From JALZOC01 sp031361295 (GTDB taxonomy: Bacteria; Acidobacteriota; Vicinamibacteria; Vicinamibacterales; 2-12-FULL-66-21), in assembly GCA_031361295.1 (NCBI GenBank), contig JANMCN010000097.1:1-7186 (forward strand): a stretch of 7,186 bases of DNA, given 5' to 3'. A model generated the notes under the pieces. It did not search any database, was not told where the DNA came from, and was given only the letters and a program-made list of their open reading frames with translations. Positions 1-5,894 of this stretch are shown in pieces (position 1 is the stretch's first letter; each line of letters starts with the position of its first letter). Position numbers and translations under genes: made by a program.

Positions 1-464
1 AGCTCCGAAGGTACCTGCACGAGAAAAAGCAGCCCGACGCCGCGAGGCTGCTGCCGGCCAATCCTGCCAGAGCCCTGGATATCGTGTCGTTCGGTCTCCA
101 CGGGGAAGAAACCGCTCCCGACGGACGCCATCTGCGCTGGATGTCCCGGCCGACGGCCGAGTTCTACGTCAGCGCCCGCGCGCGCACGATTGAACTGCCG
201 CTGCGACACGAGATTGGCCCCTTTCGCGAGCCCACGACCGCGGTGATCGAAGTGGACGGTCGCGTGCTGGATCGAGTCACCTTTTCGACGGACGAATGGC
301 GTCTGTCGTCGCTCAGGCTTCGCCCCGAGGAGGTTCGCTGGGCCCGCGGCATGCACCGGGTGGTCATTCGGCTCGATCACGCCTGGGTTCCCGCGAATGT
401 GATCCCTGGGTCTCACGACACGCGAACGCTCGGCCTCCAGGTAGGACAGCCGTCCGTGAGGTAG
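1..464 (+). CDS. C-terminal part of a larger protein (beta-rich tail of a probable membrane/glycosyltransferase-type protein)
   Basis: The frame is open from the window edge (first full codon at 3) to the TAG at 462-464, giving 153 visible residues. There is no need for an internal start: a GTG at 84 is in frame, but coding character continues upstream of it. The visible part starts with a charged helix-like stretch (LRRYLHEKK) and passes into a beta-rich segment with HGEE, HLRWMS, IELPLRH, IEVDGRVLDRV, DEWR and TRTLGLQVG. From memory, this pattern (a WMS core, a polar beta-sandwich, an 'xxW.PA..PGS.D.R.LG' ending) recurs at the C-terminus of large bacterial membrane proteins of the glycosyltransferase, O-antigen ligase or TPR type, where it probably forms a jelly-roll-like domain. 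The N-terminal part that would name the protein is outside the window, so substrate and exact role are unknown. It is convergent with the next gene. Confidence 0.75.
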   Translation, partial: LRRYLHEKKQPDAARLLPANPARALDIVSFGLHGEETAPDGRHLRWMSRPTAEFYVSARARTIELPLRHEIGPFREPTTAVIEVDGRVLDRVTFSTDEWRLSSLRLRPEEVRWARGMHRVVIRLDHAWVPANVIPGSHDTRTLGLQVGQPSVR

Positions 465-560
465 CGACCGAGGCCGCTGCCAGCTGGATCGAACCCGCCG
501 AAGGGACGCGTCGCGGTCAGTGTGGAACGCAGAGGGGAGACGGGGCCGGTCGTCGATGTC

Positions 561-599
561 GGCAGCCGACTCGCGCTCGGGCGGCGCGAATCGGCTGCC
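561..599. terminator. Strong hairpin between convergent genes, likely bidirectional transcription terminator
   Basis: The arms GGCAGCCGA (561-569) and TCGGCTGCC (591-599) pair perfectly over 9 bases. After one C/A mismatch (570/590) the stem continues with T571-A589 and CGCGC (572-576) against GCGCG (584-588), leaving a 7-base loop. It sits 97 bases after the stop of the left gene and 14 bases past the stop of the right gene, so it faces both. The plus-strand side has no T-run directly behind the stem, although TTATTTCTTCTT follows about 13 bases later. The minus-strand side has none. It is therefore not a textbook intrinsic terminator, but its position and strength fit termination or 3'-end protection. 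Confidence 0.5.
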
Positions 600-613
600 A
601 GGCTGTCAGTGGA

Positions 614-1495
614 TTATTTCTTCTTCACGGCGACCGCGGCGGCGGCGGGCGGCGCCCAGTACGCATCCGTGTCCGCCCAGTTCTTCGGAAGAGTGCTCAT
701 CCCGGGGCGAAGCCGGAAGTGCATCGTCTGCGTCATTTCGATGCCGTTCTGGTAGGCGTTTTCCATGAGACGGCGCCCGCTGTCTCCGACCGACTCCCGA
801 TAGGCGGCGGCCGCATGCATCGGACCGGTCGTATCGAGCTCTGCCAGCGACTTGTGGGCATACATGAACAGAAATGTCGTATCCGGCATGCCGCTCTCGA
901 CCTCGTAGACGGCCCAGTGCTCATCCATTTTGGCCTTCTGGTGCGCGTCCACGATCATCCGCCACCCGTCCGTGAAGGTCGGAACATGCCCGGCTTTGAC
1001 GCGCATGATATTCACCGTCATGTAGCGCATGTTCGGAAGGACGACAACCGGCTGGTAGCTGAGAAGGGGTCGGTACCTGGCGATGATGGTGGACGTACGG
1101 TTCAACAGATCGCCGTCGACGGCAGCCAGCCTGTCGCGCTCCGCCAGCAGCGCGGGGTTCGAATCGGTGCTGGCTTCATCCTTTTCAAAAGCGGCGAAGG
1201 AGTCATGGCGCGTCAGGAACCAGGCTTCGCTGGGACCAGTCAGGGAGCTCATCCCCAGCCAGTAGACTGGAGATTGCGCTTTGGCGTAGGCAGCCGCCCA
1301 GGCGGCCTCATTCGCCGCGTGTGCCGCGCCTTTACCGGGTCGGAGTTCCTCCCGTTCGATCTGCAGCAGCGCCGGCGGAGCATCTGCACCGGCGGGCATG
1401 GCTGCCGGGGGCGGGGTCTGCCCTGCGGCGGGACTCACCAACATACTGGAGCCAACCAGCAACAACACGAGGAGTCGACCAACGATTTTCAACAT
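614..1495 (-). CDS. Secreted protein of unknown function with two dimeric alpha-beta-barrel (NIPSNAP/ABM-like) repeats
   Basis: The protein has 293 residues. I chose the ATG at 1495-1493 because it directly precedes a classical signal peptide: K3 and R7, then the hydrophobic stretch LLVLLLVGSSMLV, then SPAAGQ with likely cleavage near residue 25. An AGGA lies only 3 bases upstream, so the ribosome site is weak. The open frame extends further upstream but has no signal-like start there. After a Pro/Ala linker (27-42), residues about 43-105 (LLQIEREELRPGKG ... WLGMSSL ... EAWFLTRHDSFAAFEKDEA) read like one beta-alpha-beta-beta unit of the dimeric alpha-beta-barrel fold. Residues about 156-220 (YMTVNIMRVKAGH ... 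DEHWAVYEVESG ... TFLFMYAHKSLAELD) repeat the pattern. The tail (281-293) is Pro/Ala-rich and ends KKK. NIPSNAP, ABM and EthD families share this fold, and catalysis is not predictable from it. No metal- or heme-binding motif is evident. Fold assignment is by eye. Periplasmic or extracellular location is inferred from the signal peptide. Confidence 0.8.
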   Translation of the reverse strand: MLKIVGRLLVLLLVGSSMLVSPAAGQTPPPAAMPAGADAPPALLQIEREELRPGKGAAHAANEAAWAAAYAKAQSPVYWLGMSSLTGPSEAWFLTRHDSFAAFEKDEASTDSNPALLAERDRLAAVDGDLLNRTSTIIARYRPLLSYQPVVVLPNMRYMTVNIMRVKAGHVPTFTDGWRMIVDAHQKAKMDEHWAVYEVESGMPDTTFLFMYAHKSLAELDTTGPMHAAAAYRESVGDSGRRLMENAYQNGIEMTQTMHFRLRPGMSTLPKNWADTDAYWAPPAAAAVAVKKK

Positions 1496-1587
1496 GATTC
1501 CTGTCAATCTTCGCCGTACGGACCATGTCGGGCTGGGGAATTCCGCCCGGCGAGTGCCAAGGTTCCGGCTGAGATGCAATGGCGGCG

Positions 1588-1593
1588 AGTCTA
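1588..1593 (-). promoter_or_regulatory. Possible extended -10 promoter element for the secreted-protein gene
   Basis: Reading the minus strand, TGGTAGACT (TG, one base, then TAGACT at 1593-1588) resembles an extended -10 element with 4 of 6 consensus bases. It lies 92 bases upstream of the ATG at 1495, inside the 193-base gap (1496-1688) after the transporter gene. No convincing -35 element is visible at 16-18 bases. This is a weak match, and nothing else recognisable lies in this gap. Confidence 0.2.
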
Positions 1594-1688
1594 CCACCTG
1601 CAGAGCTTTTGAGGCATCGCCGTCTTCAAAGTGACGCTGCCATCGATGAACGTGTGCGCTCCTGGCCCGCGGGAGCCGGGATGGGGCG

Positions 1689-2972
1689 TTACGCCATGAC
1701 CTCGGCCTCTGGATGGAGTCTGCGGTCCGGACGCACGAAGAACCACGCAAACGCACAGACAAAGGCCACGGCCGCGGCGATATAGAACGCAGACGACCAG
1801 CCATAGGTTGCCGCGAAATACGGCGTCAGTGACGCGGTGAGCGCACCGGCGATCTGGGCGCCCGAGTTGAGCATTCCGGACACCACACCGGTATGAGGTC
1901 CGGCGTAATCCGCCGCGACGGCCCAGTAGGTGGACTGGCCCAGGTAGAGCGCGCCCGCGCCCCCCGCGAGCGCCAGCACCGCCATGGTGGTGTCCTCGGC
2001 ATGGCTGCCGATCACGAGGAACCCGGCGGCGAGGAACAGCGTCAGGGCCCCGTACACGCATCGGCCGATGTAAGGGCCTTTGATCCGGCACAGCCAGTCG
2101 CTGATCGCTCCGCCGGCGAGGCAGCAGGTCGTCATGGCGATGAACGGCAGCATCGCATAGAGCGCGCTGCTCTTCAGGTTCAGGCCCCGGCCATCCGCGA
2201 GGTAGATGAAGAACCACGTGAGAAAAATGAAGGCGACGTAGCCGAACGCGAAATAGGCCACGACCACGAGCCAGACGTCGCGACTGGTGAAGATCCGGCG
2301 CCACGGTACCGGCGGCCTCGCGCCGCTCGCGGGAACCGGCAGGCCCGCCGTGATGTGCGCCAGCTCGCCTGCCGACACGCGGCGGTGTTCCTGCGGCGTG
2401 TCGCGCGCCACGATATACCAGACCGCGCCCACCACCAGGCCGATGGCCGCCGAAAAGTAGAACGCCGCGCGCCAGCCATAGGCCACCATGATGCCGGTGA
2501 CGATCGGGGGGGTGAAGCCGGCGCCGAATCCGACCCCGCCGAACACCCAGCCATTGGCCCTGCCGCGCTCAGTCGACGGAAACCAGGCGGCTATGAACTG
2601 GTTGGCGGAGGGATACGCGACGGCCTCGCCCATGCCCAGCACGAAGCGGACCGCGATCAGCATCCAGAGCGCTCCGGCCATGCCCGGTGGCACGAGCGTC
2701 GTGGCGACGCTGAACACACCCCACCACACGATGCCGAGCGTCAGCGTCAGGCGCGGCCCCACCCGGCCGACGATCCACCCGGCCGGAATCTGAAAGGCCG
2801 CATATCCGAGCAGGAAGGCGCTGAATATCCATCCCAGCTCGATCTTGCCGATGCCGTAGTCCTTCGCGATCGAGAGGCCTGCGATGGAGATGTTGGTCCG
2901 GTCCAGATACACAATGGCGCTGATCACGAACACCCACATGATGAGGAGGTAGCGGACTTTGGACTTCATCAT
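1689..2972 (-). CDS. MFS transporter, anion:cation symporter (ACS) family, probable sugar-acid/organic-anion uptake
   Basis: The 427-residue protein has the usual length and 12-helix layout of the ACS branch of the major facilitator superfamily (hexuronate, glucarate, galactonate, phthalate and similar anions, taken up with protons). The N-terminus carries the ACS hallmark YLDRTNIS (22-29) in the first helix. It also has QIPAGWIVGRVGPR at the helix 2-3 loop (61-74), VRFVLGMGEAVAYPSANQFIAAWF (108-131) at helix 4-5 and ERGRANG (135-141). A polar central loop lies at about 190-230. The second half has GGAISDW (287-293) as the repeat of the loop 2-3 motif and ends in a short charged tail. The Asp normally found in the first loop motif (GxxxDRxGxR) is Gly69 here. 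Two adjacent ATG codons (2972 and 2969) are possible starts. No Shine-Dalgarno sequence is visible, so either is acceptable. The gene is divergent from the small membrane-protein gene. The substrate cannot be fixed from sequence. Confidence 0.93.
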   Translation of the reverse strand: MMKSKVRYLLIMWVFVISAIVYLDRTNISIAGLSIAKDYGIGKIELGWIFSAFLLGYAAFQIPAGWIVGRVGPRLTLTLGIVWWGVFSVATTLVPPGMAGALWMLIAVRFVLGMGEAVAYPSANQFIAAWFPSTERGRANGWVFGGVGFGAGFTPPIVTGIMVAYGWRAAFYFSAAIGLVVGAVWYIVARDTPQEHRRVSAGELAHITAGLPVPASGARPPVPWRRIFTSRDVWLVVVAYFAFGYVAFIFLTWFFIYLADGRGLNLKSSALYAMLPFIAMTTCCLAGGAISDWLCRIKGPYIGRCVYGALTLFLAAGFLVIGSHAEDTTMAVLALAGGAGALYLGQSTYWAVAADYAGPHTGVVSGMLNSGAQIAGALTASLTPYFAATYGWSSAFYIAAAVAFVCAFAWFFVRPDRRLHPEAEVMA

Positions 2973-3026
2973 GGTCTGTGGCAGCTGACCGGCACGGAGG
3001 TGGTCGGGTAGTCGAACGGCGCCGGA

Positions 3027-3032
3027 ATCTTA
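3027..3032 (-). promoter_or_regulatory. Possible -10 element upstream of the MFS transporter gene
   Basis: The minus strand reads GGTGTAAGATTCC, with TAAGAT at 3032-3027 (4 of 6 bases match TATAAT). It lies 55 bases upstream of the transporter start. I see no good -35 hexamer at the right spacing. The divergent gap 2973-3157 (185 bases) must hold promoters for two genes, but nothing else in it looks like an operator or riboswitch. Confidence 0.2.
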
Positions 3033-3142
3033 CACCGGCACTTGCCGTCTCGGACACTGGCGTTCGCGACAGGCATCTCGAGCGTGAACACGAGTGGCAG
3101 CCGGCGAGAGCGCGGGCTCACAGCCGCGGTACAGAGCACGGC

Positions 3143-3149
3143 GAGAGGA
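3143..3149 (+). promoter_or_regulatory. Ribosome binding site that sets the start of the 78-residue membrane protein
   Basis: GAGAGGA lies 8 bases before the ATG at 3158. The open frame runs upstream to 2978, so this site, together with the change from Arg-rich non-coding-like residues to membrane helices, is what decides the start. Confidence 0.65.
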
Positions 3150-3157
3150 CTCGACAT

Positions 3158-3394
3158 ATGAATGACATCACGTTCGGGCATTTCCTCGGACGCGTCACAG
3201 CGACGCACGTCACCACGTACTTCGTGGCGGGGCTGCTCGCGTACACACTGCTCGACTATCGGATGTTCCTCGCGTTTTCCGTGCTGCTTACCGCATGGTG
3301 CCGGAGGCCGACCCGGGCCTGGGGCATCGTGCTCGGGAGCCTCGCTGGGCTGGCAGTGCTCTTGAGCCTGGCCGGGGTGCTGGTGCGCCCCTAA
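3158..3394 (+). CDS. Small integral membrane protein of unknown function, 78 aa
   Basis: The protein begins MNDITFGHFLGRVTATHVTTYFVAG and has two hydrophobic segments, about residues 17-47 (interrupted by LLDYR) and 55-76, separated by the basic loop CRRPTR (48-53). This suggests a two-helix inner-membrane protein with the basic loop in the cytoplasm. A good ribosome site (GAGAGGA, 8 bases upstream) supports the ATG at 3158. The N-terminal block (FLGRVxxxHVxTYFVxGLLAYxLLDY) reminds me of the beginning of longer bacterial membrane proteins of roughly 200 residues, so this may be a short member or a shortened remnant. That resemblance is from memory and not certain. The gene stands alone, divergent from the transporter. 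The palindromic repeat begins immediately after its TAA, and the PQQ dehydrogenase gene ends 31 bases further on, convergent. Confidence 0.7.
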   Translation: MNDITFGHFLGRVTATHVTTYFVAGLLAYTLLDYRMFLAFSVLLTAWCRRPTRAWGIVLGSLAGLAVLLSLAGVLVRP

Positions 3395-3420
3395 ACGTAG
3401 GGCGGGGCTTGAGCCCCGCC
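3395..3420. repeat. Palindromic GC-rich repeat, copy 1 (between convergent genes)
   Basis: The element is ACGTAG followed by GGCGGGGC, a TTGA loop and GCCCCGCC: an 8-base perfect stem that could extend to 9 with a 2-base loop. It lies in the 31-base gap between two gene ends, directly after the TAA of the membrane-protein gene and 5 bases from the TGA of the PQQ dehydrogenase gene. The copy at 5818-5843 is identical in inverse orientation except for one loop base. There is no T-run on either side, so it is better called a REP-like dispersed palindrome that may also stop or stabilise transcripts. Confidence 0.8.
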
Positions 3421-3425
3421 AGACT

Positions 3426-5285
3426 TCAGAAACCGAAACACAGGATGTTCGGACCCGCGGCGACCGCGATGTATTGCTGGCCCCCGACCGCAAACGTCAT
3501 CGCCGACGCCTTCATCCGCACGTTCGTCGGAAACTGCCACAGCGTCCGTCCGTCCCGCTGATCGACAGCCATGAAGCCGCCGTTCGGCTGGCCGTAGAAG
3601 ATCAGTCCGCCGGCGGTCGCCAGCACGCCGCTCCAGGTCTTGGCGCGGGCCGCCCCTGGCTGCGGCACCTCCCACGCCACGTCGCCGGTCTCGATGTTCA
3701 GCGCACGCAGGAACCGCTGCCCGGACTCATTGGGATAGCCGCCGGGTGCGTCGCCCACGCATTCTTCCAGCGCGAGAACGTAGTACAGCCGCGTCTCTGG
3801 TGAGAATGCGGTGGACGACCAGTTGGCCGCATCCCCCGGGCAGCCGCGAGGGTCCTTGATCACCGGGCGCCCGTCGGGCCCGATGCTCGACGCCCAGTCC
3901 ACGCGGCGCAGGAAGGGCTTCGCCAGCAGCAGCCCGCCGTTCGTGCGATCGATCACATAGAAAAATCCATTCCGATCGGCGTGGAGGAGAAGCCGGGACG
4001 GCGCGCCCCGGTAGACGGTGTCGACGAGGACGTTGGGCTCCGTCGCATCCCGATCATTGAGGTCGTGGGGCGTGAACTGGTAATGCCACTTCATTTCGCC
4101 GGTCCTGGCGTTCAGGGCGAGCACGCAGTTCGTATAGAGGTTGTCCCCCTGCCGGTCGGCGTCGTCGGAATCGGGCCATGGGTTCCCTGTAGCCCAATAG
4201 AGCGTATCGGAGGCGGCATCGTACGAGCCTGTCAGCCAGGTGGACGCGCCACCCGTGACCGGTTCGCGGCCTTGCCAGGTATCGCTCCCGGGCTCACCAC
4301 GCCGGGGCACGGTCCATGTCCGCCACACCACGGCGCCTGTGTCCGGGGCGAACGCGGCGACGAATCCCCGGATGCCGTGATCCGCGCCGGCAACGCCCGC
4401 CACGACTGTGTCGTGAACGATGAGCGGAGCGATCGTGCCGCCGTAATGCTGACCCGTGCTGTCGGGCGCCATTGGCATGTCCCATAACAGTCTGCCGCTG
4501 GCGCGGTCCAGTGCGAGCAGGTGCGCATTGTCCGTGACGAAGAACACTTTGTCGCCGAGCAGCGCCACACCGCGGTTCGTGCCCAGCCTGGCGTCGCCGA
4601 CCATGCCGGAGCTCGGTGGGCGCGAATACTGCCAGAGCGAGGCACCGGTGAGCGCGTCGATGGCGAACACCTGGTTCGGTCCCGTGACGTACAGCGCGCC
4701 GTCGGCCGCGAGCGGGGTCGTCTCGAGGCCGAAGTACTGGAGCGGGAACACCCATTTCAGCTTGAGGCCAGACACGTTCTCCGTCGTGATCTGCTGGAGC
4801 GGACTGTACCGGTTGCCGGAGTCCGAGCCGTTGTAGGTGCGCCAGTCGCCGGGCTGCGGCGGGCCCCACGTGGTCGGGCCCGCCCTCGGATCGAGCGGGG
4901 CCGGCTTCGTGATGGTCTCCGCGTTGAGGCGCAGGACGTATCGGGCCAGCGTCGCGCGGTCGCCCGGTGCGAGGTCGGCGAAGGAGGGCATGCCCAGGGC
5001 CGCGTCACCTCGCGTGATGAATGCGGCGAGCTGGTCCGCCGACTGGTCCGCTACCCGGGGGTTCATCGCAAGTGCGGGCCCCTTGGCGGTGCCCAGGCCT
5101 TCGTCCCCATGGCAGCCGGCGCATTGCAGCGCGAAGATGGGTGGGGCCTGCACTTGCGCGGAGGCCGCCGGCACCAACGCGCCGGGTCCCGGTGCGGGCG
5201 GGGCGTCGGCGCGACTCTCGATGCGGACGACCCCGCCGGCGAGCAGGACGACCGTCAACGACCAGCGGACGATTCGCGCGCGCAT
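3426..5285 (-). CDS. PQQ-dependent dehydrogenase (methanol/ethanol type) with N-terminal cytochrome c domain
   Basis: The 619-residue periplasmic quinohaemoprotein is predicted to oxidise an alcohol or related substrate and pass electrons from PQQ to haem c. I chose the ATG at 5285, which has GAGGA 6 bases upstream and opens a signal peptide (RAR, then LTVVLLAGGVV, likely cut near ADA26-28). A GTG at 5315 would add 10 residues. The cytochrome c domain has the haem site C55-AG-C58-H59 and a likely axial Met99 in GMPSF. From about 146 the beta-propeller shows repeated Trp-docking turns (for example LTGASLWQY, SGRLLWDM, TGAVVWRT, TGEMKWHY, TGDVAWEV, RDGRTLWQF). Expected active-site positions are present: N368 in ATGNP, D411 in TPHDLND and R438 in HADRNG. 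The position equivalent to the methanol dehydrogenase calcium-ligand Glu appears to be Asp302 (GADHGIRG). The vicinal Cys pair of classical enzymes is absent. The gene lies 31 bases after the DUF3052 gene. The substrate is not predictable. Confidence 0.94.
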   Translation of the reverse strand: MRARIVRWSLTVVLLAGGVVRIESRADAPPAPGPGALVPAASAQVQAPPIFALQCAGCHGDEGLGTAKGPALAMNPRVADQSADQLAAFITRGDAALGMPSFADLAPGDRATLARYVLRLNAETITKPAPLDPRAGPTTWGPPQPGDWRTYNGSDSGNRYSPLQQITTENVSGLKLKWVFPLQYFGLETTPLAADGALYVTGPNQVFAIDALTGASLWQYSRPPSSGMVGDARLGTNRGVALLGDKVFFVTDNAHLLALDRASGRLLWDMPMAPDSTGQHYGGTIAPLIVHDTVVAGVAGADHGIRGFVAAFAPDTGAVVWRTWTVPRRGEPGSDTWQGREPVTGGASTWLTGSYDAASDTLYWATGNPWPDSDDADRQGDNLYTNCVLALNARTGEMKWHYQFTPHDLNDRDATEPNVLVDTVYRGAPSRLLLHADRNGFFYVIDRTNGGLLLAKPFLRRVDWASSIGPDGRPVIKDPRGCPGDAANWSSTAFSPETRLYYVLALEECVGDAPGGYPNESGQRFLRALNIETGDVAWEVPQPGAARAKTWSGVLATAGGLIFYGQPNGGFMAVDQRDGRTLWQFPTNVRMKASAMTFAVGGQQYIAVAAGPNILCFGF

Positions 5286-5291
5286 TACGAG

Positions 5292-5296
5292 TCCTC
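5292..5296 (-). promoter_or_regulatory. Ribosome binding site that sets the PQQ dehydrogenase start
   Basis: On the minus strand GAGGA lies 6 bases before the ATG at 5285, inside the 31-base gap after the DUF3052 stop. It favours this ATG over the GTG at 5315, which has only GGAAG 4 bases upstream and would put 10 extra residues before the signal peptide. Confidence 0.65.
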
Positions 5297-5316
5297 GGGA
5301 ATGCAGGGAAAACACA

Positions 5317-5766
5317 TCACTTCCGCCATGAGAAGAGCAGCCCGGACCACGTCGTGTCGATGGCGCAGACTTTCCGGTCCACGAGCCCGTGGGGCAGGAT
5401 AACCTCGCGCAGGACGTTCTCCGTCACGTCCGTCTTCACGCCCGACGCTTTCTTGGGCCACGCCACCCACAGGCTGCCCTCGCCTCGAGCGGGCATCACC
5501 CTCGGCAGGTCCCCGGCCAGTTGACGACGGGACGTGACGAACCAGATGGTGAGGTCGCGTGGCCCGCCGAGCCCGCGCCGCAGCGACGCGCCCGCCGGCA
5601 GAGCACCGAGCGTCGCCGCGAAGTCCACCGGCGCACCCACGGTGGCGACGCGCGCATGTTCTTTGATCTCGAGCTTCTTCGGCAGTGGCGTGCCCGAGTA
5701 CCCGGTCTGATGGGCAGGACGACGGGCCCTGCTGTGACGAGTGCGCGCAGGCAAGTCGTGCGGCAA
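5317..5766 (-). CDS. DUF3052 family protein
   Basis: The protein is up to 149 residues long and carries the family hallmarks I recognise: TGYSGTPLPKKL (21-32), WVAWPKKASG (100-109), TDVTENVLREV (112-122), HGLVDRKVCAIDTTWSGL (126-143). It is probably a small soluble cytoplasmic protein, since there is no signal peptide or membrane helix. Family members are usually about 130-150 residues and have no established function that I can state. The start is uncertain. The frame has TTG at 5766, with AGGGG 5 bases upstream, and a second TTG at 5754. Homologues typically begin only a few residues before YSGTP, so the first 20 Arg/His-rich residues may be non-conserved. No ATG or GTG lies between them. 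It ends 31 bases before the PQQ dehydrogenase start on the same strand, so the two are likely cotranscribed. Confidence 0.85.
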   Translation of the reverse strand: MPHDLPARTRHSRARRPAHQTGYSGTPLPKKLEIKEHARVATVGAPVDFAATLGALPAGASLRRGLGGPRDLTIWFVTSRRQLAGDLPRVMPARGEGSLWVAWPKKASGVKTDVTENVLREVILPHGLVDRKVCAIDTTWSGLLFSWRK

Positions 5767-5817
5767 TCCTTCCCCTAAAGCAGAACATCAGCGTCGCCTT
5801 CCGCCGTCGCGCCTGGC

Positions 5818-5843
5818 GGCGGGGCTGAAGCCCCGCCCTACGT
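5818..5843. repeat. Palindromic GC-rich repeat, copy 2 (inverse of copy 1)
   Basis: Stem arms GGCGGGGC (5818-5825) and GCCCCGCC (5830-5837) flank a TGAA loop and are followed by CTACGT. Read on the minus strand it matches copy 1 over 26 bases with one mismatch in the loop. It begins 52 bases past the stop of the Gfo/Idh/MocA gene and about 50 bases before the start of the DUF3052 gene, inside the 128-base gap 5767-5894. It may end the upstream transcript or lie in the DUF3052 leader. Confidence 0.8.
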
Positions 5844-5894
5844 ACGGCGTTTGTGTTCCGCCCACGCAGCATGGCCGGCGCGAGTCGGCCGCGG

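Noticed and set aside
296..1612. Long plus-strand open frame (438 codons) opposite the secreted-protein gene
   Set aside because: The translation is Arg/His/Gly-rich with no motif or hydrophobic core and begins inside the left gene. It is a GC-driven antisense shadow of the minus-strand gene, which has a signal peptide and repeated domain pattern.
1658..1676. GCTCC ... GGAGC inverted repeat just past the MFS stop as a terminator
   Set aside because: The stem is only 5 bases with a 9-base loop and no T-run, within chance expectation for this base composition.
2994..3003. GGAGGTG on the plus strand as a ribosome site
   Set aside because: The frame it would start (GTG GTC GGG TAG) stops at once, and it lies on the wrong strand for the transporter.
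1893..3011. Long plus-strand open frame (372 codons) opposite the MFS gene
   Set aside because: The composition is Arg/His/Asp-rich with no membrane segments, and it mirrors the transporter codons. It has no ribosome site or recognisable domain.
4521..5402. Plus-strand open frame (293 codons) opposite the PQQ dehydrogenase gene
   Set aside because: The translation is Arg-rich and repetitive and is explained by third-position GC bias of the opposite gene.
5285..5872. Minus-strand frame of 195 codons overlapping the DUF3052 gene
   Set aside because: It is Arg-rich without recognisable motifs, runs through the palindromic repeat and is displaced by the well-matched DUF3052 frame.
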